From Penium margaritaceum (taxonomy: Eukaryota > Streptophyta > Zygnematophyceae > Desmidiales > Peniaceae), in the NCBI GenBank assembly GCA_023375785.1, contig SZWC01000578.1, positions 145,090-186,632 of the forward strand: a stretch of 41,543 nt of DNA, given 5' to 3'. The translations under genes were made by a program, and so were the position numbers. Below are positions 21,384 through 30,440 of the stretch, piece by piece. Below the pieces are notes generated by a model. The model was not told the DNA's origin and searched no databases. It worked only from the letters and a program-made list of their open reading frames with translations. Position 1 is the first letter of the stretch; every line of letters starts with the position of its first letter.

Positions 21384-21414
21384 CCCCTCTGATCTTTGAA
21401 TTCGAATTTAATGG
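21384..21414 (+). repeat. Left terminal inverted repeat of copy 1
   Basis: Begins CCCCTCTGATCTTTGAATTC after TA. Compared with the inverted right end (CCCTACTGATCCTTGATTTC) most positions agree, and both continue to TTAATGG. Confidence 0.88.
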
Positions 21415-21596
21415 TCCTTGGCTTAGTTGAAATTGTACCGCTTTTTCGTTGAACGAATTTGGAGGATCACCTAAATAATTCTTCTGCACATTGTACGAAT
21501 TTATGGTGTCATGGTGAAAAATGTTTTCAGCACGCATGTTGGGTTCACGTCATGCCCGTATCATGTTTGTTAATACACTAGCATGCATTACCGTAC

Positions 21597-21771
21597 TGCT
21601 CCTTAATTTCGAAGAATGGATTTTTAACACTTTAATGATCCTTAATTTCGATCAATTTTTTTTGGGTTCTAATTCATTATGTGGATGCTTAATTTCGTTC
21701 GTAGCACAGGGGGTGGTCCCTTGATTTCGGCGACGGGCTTCCCTCATTTTCTCGGTGATCCATGAATTTGG
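21597..21771 (+). repeat. Subterminal repeats of the terminal motif
   Basis: Variants of TGATCCTTGATTTCG recur at 21597-21612, 21636-21651, 21684-21697, 21715-21730 and 21756-21771. The last two lie in a roughly 40-bp direct duplication with GGCGACGGGCTTCC and GGCGACGCCCTTCC. One more copy is at 24417-24433 near the right end. Such arrays are typical of transposase-binding sites. Confidence 0.7.
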
Positions 21772-22022
21772 CGACGCCCTTCCGTTGAGCTATTTGCGCG
21801 CGTTTCGTTTGCGCGGTCAATGCTCAACGGGCGTGCGCTGTTGGCAAATGCGTGGTGCGGTGCAAAGCTTGCCTAGCCAAGCTTTGGGGCCACCCGCCGG
21901 TGCCACGCTAGCGTGGGGGGGCAGCGTCACATTGCTCCCAACACTTAAGTGCATGGCGTGAGGCACGCTTGTGTGATGAGTCATCTGCCACACTCTTGTA
22001 TTCGACATTGTACACCGACACC

Positions 22023-24188
22023 ATGGACCGTTTTTTGACCAAGGTGTCCGCCGAGGAACGCGCACGTCGTCTCCATGGTGCTGCTTGTCAAGCTCCTCCT
22101 CCGCGTCCTGCACTCCCGAAACGCCCTGTTGGTCGTCCGCGCAAGGTGATTCGCCTCACCTTTGACGAGTCTATGGATGATCGACCGTCGGCCCGGTACA
22201 ACGGCACCTACATCGACGGTCCTGCCGCGCAATCGCCGCTCACGCTACCCGTTGGCGTGCCACTCGCGTTGTGCACGTCGTCGGGTGTGTAACTGCCTTT
22301 GCCGACTACGAGTGTCCGTGAAGCTCCACCGTGTGTCTTCACCTCCTACTCCCCTGGCGCAAGTTCGTCGAAGGCTCCTCTCCCTCCGTCCGTGTCCGTC
22401 AACATCTCGCGTCCAAGTGATGGAGACATGGCGGTTGACGACGACACCCCCATCCCTCGCCACGGAATGACGGCAGAGCAGAAGGGAAAGGCGCCCGCTG
22501 TGGAGGAGAGTCCTCCTTGTCCCCGCCGCTCCGAGAGGACCCGGCATGATCGTCGGCCCGGTCCTTTCATCATCGGGTCTCCCTCCGCGTCGACCCTTCC
22601 TGACACTGACTCATCAGATGATGACGGGTCAGGGTCATCTTCCAAGTCCGCTGGCCAGGCGAGTGATGACAGCACCGACACCGAGAGCCTCGCCCTCTGC
22701 ACGTCAACGGGTACAACGTCTACTTCAGCTGCATCAAGCGCAAGTTCTGCAATGTCTCGCAAGCGTGGAAAATACGCAGATTGCTTTGGGAGCGGACATT
22801 TTCAGACGATTTACCGTGCTTTCAAATCACAGCCGTCCGCTTATGCGACTGTGCAGCATCTGAGACGTACTTTTAGGACACCTGATGGATATTGTGTCTT
22901 TGATAAACTTGCTCCTAGTACTGTGTCTGGATGGTTCGTGGAAGGCACCAAGACTGTGAAGAAGTAGTACGAAGGTGCCGTTCTTGCGGCGATTGCATCT
23001 GCACCGTCGGCGCCTGTCAGTGGAAAAGAGAGGAAGCATGGATGTCGGGGCAAGCGGGCTTGGCTGTCCGAGCATCCTGACTTCGTCGATGCAATTCGAT
23101 CGAAGCTCGAGAATGCTCGGGCAGCAGGTCACGCATTGAACTCGAAAGTGATCCGCCGTGAGATCCGCGATGTACATGCACGTCATGCTCCCGACCAGCT
23201 TCAACTACTCGGTCGTCGTGCGTTTGCTCGTTCGTGGGTGAGGAAGTTTGTGAAAAAAGAAATGGGATGGTCGTGGAGGAGTGGAACAACTGCCGCACAA
23301 AAAATGCTGGCCGACTACGAAAACAAGATTCTGACGTTCCACCGTCGTGCGGCTTGCATGGCCACGTTGTACGGCATCAAGCCCTTCCTCGTCATCAACG
23401 GCGACCACACCTCCATCCAGCTGCTTCCAACTGCCGGGCACACGTACGCACCGAAGGGCAGCTACGAGATCGGCATCGTGGGGCTGGAGGACAAGCGTGC
23501 GATCACCGCGTTTGTTTCCTCTTCCATGACCGGCGAGTTGTTGCCGATGCAGCTGATTTTTGGTGGAAAGACCGCCAGGTCAGTGCCACGTGGACGAAAC
23601 ACCGAGCGCCTGCTCGAAGACGGATGGAACCTGACGTGTACTCCTACTCACCTGGCAAACGCGGACACCACAAAGGAATGGGTTTGCACGATCGTCGTCC
23701 CGTACTACAAGAGGACCTGTGCGGTGCTCGGTGTCCGCGAGGGCGAGGAGAATCTTCTTCTTGTGCTGGACACCTGGCGTCTGCACTGCAGCGCAACTTT
23801 TCAGCTTTGGCTCAAGGACAACTTCCGATACATCCATATGGCATACATCCCTCCTGGATGCACCGGTAAGGCACAGCCGGCTGATGTCGGCATCATCCGT
23901 CCGCTGAAGAACAAGCTCGAGGAATATTTTGCATCATGGGGTGCGGATCGCAGTCGTGAGGGTTGGAGCATGCACATAGGCATGAAAGAGGTGAAGGAGG
24001 AGGCATGTGGATGGTTTTTGAAGGCTTGGGAATACATCCGCGATGAGGAGCCCCTGGTGAAGAATGCGTGGGCGAAATCAGGGTTCACGAGAGTGTTCGA
24101 TCCATCATTCCAGCGTGCCGTAGCACCATATGCCGGTGAACTCCTGTTCCACGATGAGGAGGTGGAGGAGGAGGATGAGGTGGCGTAG
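22023..24188 (+). pseudogene. DDE transposase (pogo/CENP-B/jerky-like), two in-frame nonsense codons
   Basis: One uninterrupted frame of 721 codons from the ATG (MDRFLTKVSAEERARRL) to TAG at 24186-24188, broken only by TAA at codon 90 (22290) and TAG at codon 315 (22965). An AT-hook KRPVGRPRK lies at residues 33-41, followed by a Ser/Asp-rich low-complexity linker and a conserved block beginning RKRGKYADCFGSGHF at about 245. Then comes a CENP-B-type helix-turn-helix region, roughly 325-420 (RGKRAWLSEHPDFVDAI, ALNSKVIRREI, SWVRKFVKKEMGWSWRSGT). The DDE catalytic domain shows Asp461 in VINGDHT, Asp583 in LLVLDTWRLH and Asp621 in AQPADVGIIRPLKN. The last two are separated by 37 residues. The C-terminus is an acidic E/D run. 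The TAG at codon 315 corresponds to CAG (Gln) in the second copy, so one C-to-T change explains it. All catalytic residues are retained. Readthrough or a translated C-terminal fragment (ATG at 23136) is conceivable but unsupported. Confidence 0.9.
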
Positions 24189-24214
24189 AATCTTGTGTTG
24201 TTGTCGTGTAGTGC

Positions 24215-24220
24215 AATAAA
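24215..24220 (+). terminator. AATAAA polyadenylation-like signal
   Basis: 27 bases after the transposase stop codon, a fitting position for the 3' end of its transcript. A short motif alone is weak evidence. Confidence 0.45.
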
Positions 24221-24514
24221 GTCATTTTCTCATACTCTGACTTCGCACGTTCAATCTCGCAAGTTGAATGTTTGCACGTTCGTAAACCGAGAGTGCGAGA
24301 ACATGTCTGCAATTTGCCGAATGCATTTTACGAAGAATTGGGCGTACGAATGTGGAAAAAAACACACGAGGATAGACAGGATGTCAAGTAGAACCCAGAA
24401 AACGATTTTTCATGCATGATCCTTTAAATTCGACTATTCAAGTTCAAAATTAAATTGGTGAACCGTTGATTTTGATTATACAAATTTTTTTGACACATTT
24501 CGATGGACAAAAAA

Positions 24515-24545
24515 CCATTAATATCGAAATCAAGGATCAGTAGGG
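24515..24545 (-). repeat. Right terminal inverted repeat of copy 1
   Basis: Ends GATCAGTAGGG before TA (24546-24547). Inverted, it matches the left end over about 31 bp with about six mismatches. Confidence 0.88.
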
Positions 24546-24699
24546 TATTCTGTGAATTTATTCATAAGTAGTAGATCTACTTTCAAGTCGACGTCTTTGC
24601 ACATTGGAGTACATGTAGACAGCGAGCGAGAGATAGAGAAAGCAGAGAAAATGGGAGTTGCACGCAAAAAACTCTTTGAAATGGATACGGGGATGCATG

Positions 24700-26760
24700 G
24701 AATTCGAACGACCACTTCATCCTCCTCCTCCACACCTTCATCCTCGAACATGATATGCCCGTACATCCCATTGGCATGCTATTGGAACTCTGGCTGAAAG
24801 ACTCGAGTGAACCCTGCACGTGCCCATGCATTGCGCACCATGACTAGGTTTCCATCGAACTTCTGCCATGCAAACATGAACCACTTGCATGACTCCTCTT
24901 GACTATGGACATGCCCAAAGCGACACTCTCCCCGGCCCTTGTCTTGTCAGCAGCCCACATGGCAAAGTGTTCCTCGATGGTGTTTTTCAGGGGAGACATG
25001 AGTCCGACATCGGCAGGTTGCGCCTTAGGGGTGCATCCAGCCGGGATGTAAACGGGGTGCATGTGAGGGAAATTATTGTGCAGCCAGTCGCAAAAAGCAG
25101 CGCTAAAGTGCGGGCGCCATACATCTAGCACCAGTAGCATGTGTGCTTTGCCCACCCCAAGCCCGTATGCTGCACACTTGCATTCGTAGTACGGCTGTAC
25201 AATCCCACGCACCCACTGCATGGTTGTCTTGCCATTCGCCCAATGGTTTGGCGTGTGGGAGAGAAGACAGCCTGCATCAACGAGCTCACGTGCGTGCATC
25301 CCTTTTGGCAGGCTCCGTTTAGACCTTCCTGCAAATATGAGCTGCATTGGCAGAAAGTCGCCAGCGAATGACAATGTCACTAAAGCTATGATGGCACGTT
25401 TATCGTCGAGGCCGACGATGGACACGTCGCTGCTGCCTTTTGGTGCGTAGGTGTGATCTGCCGCTGGCACCAGCTGCACGACGGTGTGATCGGCGTTGAT
25501 CAAAAAACATGGACGGATACCGTGAAATGACACAAGTGCTGCTCCCCGCATTAGAAAATGCCCCACTTTCTACTCCCAATCAACTGGGATATTTTGAGCT
25601 GTCGTGGTGCCCGCACGCCATATCCACCCTGTCGTGCGTGTGACGAACTTGCGAACCCACAACCGGCTAAATGCACGGTCGCCGAGTTTTGCAAGGTCGT
25701 CCGACACATGCTTGCCGATGATGCCGCAAATCTCACGGCGGATGGTTTTGCTATTCAGCGGCTTCCTGGCTTCGTGCGCCTTCTCCAATGCTTGTTTGAT
25801 TTCATCAACGACCTCTGGATGTTCCGCGAGCCACGCCTTTTTCCCACGGCTGCCGTGAACTCTTTTCTTGTTGATGGAGACCGGACAAGACAGATCGGAC
25901 TTCATGGCGAGTGTCGCGGTGTGCACGTACTGGTCCTTGAGCACCTTCGTACCCGGCACAAACCAGGATGGGACCGTACTAACCGTCAGCTCGTCAAACA
26001 CACAAATTCCATCAGGTGTACGATAAGCACGCTTCAAGTGCTTCACCGCGGCGTAGACCGTATGATGGGCTTTGACGGCTCCGTAGATGGACGGGAACTG
26101 TCCACTGTTGAACCAGTCGGCATACTGCCCCCTTGCACGCCGCTGTCCGCTACTCCGCGTCTCTGCCGACGTTGTTGACTCATCGACGGGGACGATCACC
26201 TGACACTCGGTGTCCGTCAAGTCATCCGTCGCCTGACTGCTTGATGCAGTAATTTCTCCGCTGCTTCCCATTCCGGGGGCCTCATCGTCGCTGTCGCTGT
26301 CACTGACTGGTGGCAGCGGCTCTTTTAGCTCTTCAATGCGGAGAGAGCCCGGCTGCATGCGCATCACCGGAGTTGGACGCGTGCGCTTCTTGCGAGGCTC
26401 GTCGACCACTTTCGCCTTGCCCTTGTCCTTTGCCGAAGGGCATGCGGATGCACTGGAAGCTCGGTAAGCATGATCTGCAGCCAGCGATGGTCCACCATCG
26501 TTGGATGACGACGCGGGAAGCAATGACAGTGGCGAAGCATGGCTGTGGCTTGAGGTTGACCGACGCTCTGACGCGGAGCTAGGTGTTGATGCATGCGGGG
26601 TAGAAGGTACTGAATCGTCAAAGGAGAGGATGACGGGTTTTCTCGGATGTCCCACAGGCCGCTTGACTGACTTGGGCCTCGGTGGCACGGCACGTCCAAG
26701 CTGTGCCTCCAAACGTCGCACACGCTCCTCGGGATAGATTTTCTGCAGGAATCGCTCCAT
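24700..26760 (-). pseudogene. DDE transposase of copy 2, stop and frameshift
   Basis: Starts MERFLQKIYPEERVRRLEAQ at 26760 and runs 396 codons to an in-frame TAG at 25572-25570, then continues in the same frame to about 24905. There a frameshift moves the end into another frame: FMFAWQKFDGNLVMVRNAWA, then RAGFTRVFQPEFQ, a stop, then GVEEEDEVVV. It aligns with copy 1 along its length. The AT-hook core is KRPVGHPRK, where an Arg-to-His change fits CG-to-CA. RGQYADWFNSGQFPSIYGAV, the CENP-B-like region (LNSKTIRREICG) and the three catalytic aspartates (LINADHT, LLVLDVWRPH, AQPADVGLMSPLKN) are present, with the same 121- and 37-residue spacings as copy 1. It is more damaged than copy 1. Confidence 0.88.
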
Positions 26761-27144
26761 GATGACAAGGCAGTGGAATGGGTGGAGACTGATTGGCTGC
26801 AACCTATCAGTGCTCTGCAAAAGATGTCCCTAAATAAGTAGGAACGTCCTCATTCGCCAATTCCAACGGAAACCAGACTAGGCGCCAAACTGCATGCCAT
26901 GAGATGAAAACGGACACGGTGTCAGCGCACCGACCACAGCACTTACCGGTACCTGGTAGACGTCTGTTTGCGCGTCTGCTCGTTCCGTATATGAAAAAAA
27001 GGATCATGGAAAATATGAACTTACCCGTTGTACGAATCTAAGGAACATGATTGATCCCAGTTCGTTCATTTAGGATCACACAATAAATTCGAACCCAAAA
27101 AATGTGTGCGAATTTAAATAACACATAATTAGAAAAAAATAAAA

Positions 27145-27169
27145 AAGAAGAATTCAAAGATCAGTACGG
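27145..27169 (-). repeat. Outer terminal repeat of copy 2
   Basis: On the minus strand it reads CCGTACTGATCTTTGAATTC. TA follows at 27170-27171. Further inside, related motifs (TGTTCCTTAGATTCG near 27033-27047 and TGATCCTAAATGAAC near 27065-27079, both minus) look like subterminal sites. Confidence 0.75.
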
Positions 27170-27171
27170 TA

Positions 27172-27685
27172 TGTGTTTGGGTTTGGGGTTGCCAGTTGTT
27201 CGATGCATGTACCAGTGTATCGTGGTCCATGCTGCTGGTACGACCAGATGCTGTAATCATTTACAGCAGGTAAAACTGGATGCCAACTATTGTGATTTCT
27301 CAAGAGAATGTAGGAGGCTATTGTAGTGGAAATAGAGTTCATCGCGGGCGATGTCACTGTTGATGATAAATCTGTAAAAAAGTCATGTGTACTCTACGAA
27401 ACTAAGTTGCTGATGCAAGTGTTGAAGCTTGTACTATGCATTTAACTCTTCATTCAGCTTCCTAGATTGGGAAATGATGCCACATGCAAAGTCAATCCAG
27501 TTCTTTGGGTGGATAATGAGAATCTTGCCACATTAGACTTATCCGCTCAAGAAGTAGAGAACCTGCGGTCGAAATTGTGAGAGTGGTGTTGTGAGTTGTT
27601 GATCCATCTCTTTTGGTCTTCGAGCAATCAAGGCCGTTCTCCGAGAAAATGGTGCTTGAGAACAGCCTGTCACATACACGTAAAG
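27172..27685. other. Unassigned, probably RT/RNase H part of the following Ty3 remnant
   Basis: No clear motif. It precedes recognisable RNase H sequence in the plus orientation, so the decayed RT and start of RNase H are expected here. Confidence 0.35.
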
Positions 27686-27689
27686 AAAA

Positions 27690-29370
27690 TGATACGGGCC
27701 GGACCTGGAGTACGTAATTTACGAGAAGGAAATGTTGGTGGTCATGCATGCATTTAAGCCACGATGATACTATATGGAATGCCAATGTTTTCCCGTCCGC
27801 AGGAATCACCATGTATTAATTTTTCTCAAGACTCGGCCAAATCTGAGCCTTCGGCAAACTCGGTTCATGGAGTTCCCACCTTTACTACAAAATTGAGTGC
27901 CGGCCTGAAAAAACAAGACCGACAGATGCTCCAAGTCAGTGACCGGGTCGAATAGCAAAGATTTGTATTGTTCCGTGTCAAACTAGAAATTTACCTTGTG
28001 AGGAAATTAGAAACATGATACAAGGTATTTGGTGGGTACAAAACATCCAAATTTTGATGCAACGGCCCCTGTAGGCGACGACGATGTACTCGCCAGGTTG
28101 TTGTATCAAACAATGATAAACTCTCTTGCATGTTGTTGGAGGAATGTCACAACACGTGTCCACGTGGACACTTTGACGAGGGCATGCTACTATGTAAAAT
28201 CCCAATGTACTACTGGGACACGATGCAAATGGTTGTTGCAAACTACTACAAGACATGCGATACGTGCCAACATCGTAGAATGAGATGAACCATTTTCCCT
28301 TGTTTGCCTCAACCACAATCAATACACGATATTCCATTATCATACATATCCGTGGACTTCTTGGTGGATTTGTCAATAACACCAGAGGAACATGATTCAA
28401 TACTCATGGTGGTCCACTGGTTATCCAATCCATCATCCTTCACCCCTGCAAAAACAATGGTCACCACCGATGGAACAGCATGATTGTTTATCAACAACAT
28501 TATCCAACTACGTGACATCCGCACTTCCATTACTAACGCCAGGGATAGGAAGTTTGAAAGCAGGTTTGGGTGGTAACTGATGTCTCAATATACTAGTAAG
28601 ATCTGCCTATTTACAGCCTTCTATTCCAAAACTTCCAGGCAGACCGAGTGCATAAAACAGATGCTCAACAACTGTCATAGGCTTTATTTGAGCCACACGG
28701 TACAAGTAGGGAGGCCAAGTTACGAACCACCAATCTCGCATACAATTCCGCAAGCTCCACCACAACTAAAACGAATTTCTGTTGAGATCATTAATGCCAA
28801 ACGCCCTTAACTCCAATGGGTTTGAAGAATTAAACAACATGCCAAAAGTTGGCATGTTGGCATTCAAAGACAAGAATTTCAGAGCACTTGGGACAAACCT
28901 GACAGAAAATTTTAAAGAATCACACGATGGTAAAACAAGCGGCCTAACATCAAATTCCCCATCGACAATTGCATCTAACTCAGTTCCAAGAATGATTGCT
29001 TTCAAGGACATGACTGCACAAAGCTCAAACTTAAGCAGTTCTAGTCATTTTTGATCAAAGAAACACGCACACATGTCATCACAAATTACCAACTACTGTG
29101 TAGCACATCCGGTGTTGTACATCAGCTGCCCAAGCTCTACCGGGAATCTAGCGAGTATGTCCTTGGTCGATATGTGCCTTTGCCAGCATATATTGATACA
29201 AATAGGGGCATGGAGTATGCGGTTGAAAATGTTATGAGACGTTTCACCCATAGAAAAGTAACAAAATATCAAATTAAGGCAAGGATATAAGGATTTACAC
29301 AATAGCTAGGAGCCCTGCACTGACCTAGTGAATGTTGACCATCAAATTGACGGATTTTTAAGCTGGCATC
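27690..29370 (+). pseudogene. Decayed Ty3 chromovirus: RNase H, integrase, chromodomain
   Basis: In order on the plus strand: YEKEMLVVMHAF and LIFLKTRPNLSLRQTRFMEF (RNase H, 27710-27880). Then YYKTCDTCQHRRM (integrase zinc finger, about 28240) and ISVDFLVDLSITPEEHDSIL, followed by MVVHWLSNPSSFTPAKTMVT (core, 28340-28470). SRQTECIKQMLNN follows (DGQTERVNQ-like block with catalytic Glu, about 28635). The chromodomain is DTNRGMEYAVENVMRRFTHR with KVTKYQIKARI and EPCTDLVNVDHQIDGF (29200-29360). There are many stops and frame changes. It is the opposite strand to, and a lineage different from, the 8.8-17.3 kb element. Confidence 0.85.
28835..28859. repeat. 11-bp perfect hairpin
   Basis: CAACATGCCAA, loop AAG, TTGGCATGTTG. 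It lies between integrase and chromodomain remnants. Confidence 0.85.
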
Positions 29371-29463
29371 AACCCGGTAGTATTGTGCTGGACATCGTAG
29401 CTAAAAGGAGGAGGCTGTTTTGTACTTGACATACACGAGCTCCTAAACATGGCTCGTGGCATT

Positions 29464-29493
29464 CCCCCNCCCCCCCCCCCCCCCCCCCCCCCC
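29464..29493. repeat. Poly-C run with one ambiguous base
   Basis: About 30 C with an N at 29469. Length and base calls here are unreliable, and an assembly join is possible. Confidence 0.95.
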
Positions 29494-29740
29494 TACAATC
29501 CTGGCTTGCCATGCTTCGGCCTTATGAAGGTCATACAAATTGGCCGAGGAAATATAGGAGACTTGTCATGACCTCCAGTGTTTCGTTCCAGAAGGTTCTG
29601 CCAGGTTCAACCACTAGTTAGAAGCATTGAAAGATTCATCCCAAATAAACATTTTAATAATACTTTGAGGAATTCTACGTGGTGCTAGACTTCTATAAGA
29701 ACGTGCCTCAATATTATTGAAACTCGCTTGATTATGAGTC

Positions 29741-29820
29741 GAGTTTCTTAAAGCAGCCTTTTACAACACGAAATCAAATGTGTTGCTCGAGTTGAGCATC
29801 CAAGATCCCAAGCATGTCTT
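29741..29820. repeat. Dispersed repeat fragment, copy A
   Basis: Shares GAGTT-CT, AAGCAGCCT, ACAAC and CCAAGCATGTC blocks in order with 35003-35071. The differences are largely CG in one copy against TG or CA in this one. It is possibly a piece of an LTR. Confidence 0.6.
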
Positions 29821-30404
29821 ATTTGTTTTCTTTCCTATTGTACATGTAGGCTTAACAGTTCAATACTTGTCATTGATGTACACTTACTATTAATGACAAA
29901 TAATCGAAGCCTTCCACTTGCTCTTACCGTCCTCTACTTGAGTGAACCATCCCCGTCACTCTTGGCGCAATCGCCACACATACTCTCAAGTTTTGCACAA
30001 AACATGAAGTATTACCCTTATCCAAAATCCATTTGGGATTCAAGGGTTTTATTTTTACCTAGGAGCATACCGTACCTCCAGAATCAGGATCCCACAGCTT
30101 CCCTCTTGACATAGAGGGAGTCTAATATTACCCCGGGTGTAACGTAGATGGTGAACAGGCAACAACTACACAAAAATTGACGGTTTTATTAAATGGGACA
30201 TGTGAGAAATTTATAAGGAGCGGGATGTGTACACTAACAGAAAATCATTACAAAACTTTCAATACTTGAGAAATCTGGTCAGACAAGTTCAGACCCTCGA
30301 GAGCAGAGCACTGGAGGCCATGATAACTGGCCAGTTTTTCCTTTGCCAGTTGATGTAAACATCCTGATTTGTTGCATAATCGGCCGTGAATAAGGAAAAA
30401 AATC

Positions 30405-30440
30405 AAACATTAGAAACCTCTTTCCAGGTTTCTAATGTTT
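30405..30440. repeat. 15-bp perfect hairpin
   Basis: AAACATTAGAAACCT, loop CTTTCC, AGGTTTCTAATGTTT. There is no mismatch in the stem although the neighbourhood is heavily decayed. Confidence 0.9.

Larger units (their letters stand above)
21384..24545 (+). mobile_element. pogo/jerky-like DNA transposon, copy 1
   Basis: 3162 bp between imperfect terminal inverted repeats of about 31 bp (21384-21414 and 24515-24545), flanked by TA on each side (21382-21383 and 24546-24547). This is the target duplication of Tc1/mariner/pogo elements. It contains one transposase reading frame, 22023-24188, a polyadenylation-like AATAAA at 24215-24220, and repeated copies of the terminal motif in the left subterminal region. 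Apart from two nonsense codons in the transposase it looks complete. Confidence 0.9.
24546..27169 (-). mobile_element. pogo/jerky-like DNA transposon, copy 2 (left end missing)
   Basis: A divergent relative of copy 1 in opposite orientation. Its transposase start faces right, and a terminal repeat ending GATCAGTACGG followed by TA lies at 27145-27169. No matching left-end repeat is found between its 3' coding end (about 24710) and copy 1's right end at 24545, so the element is truncated there or its end was lost. The outer ends of the two copies share CTGATCTTTGAATTC exactly. Confidence 0.8.

Noticed and set aside
22346..22762. Minus-strand ORFs over the transposase genes
   Set aside because: Antisense shadows of the transposase frame; similar shadows occur throughout 23.2-26.8 kb.
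24546..24700. Search for the missing inner terminal repeat of copy 2
   Set aside because: No sequence resembling CCxTACTGATC in the needed orientation was found here or just left of 21382, so no boundary is claimed.
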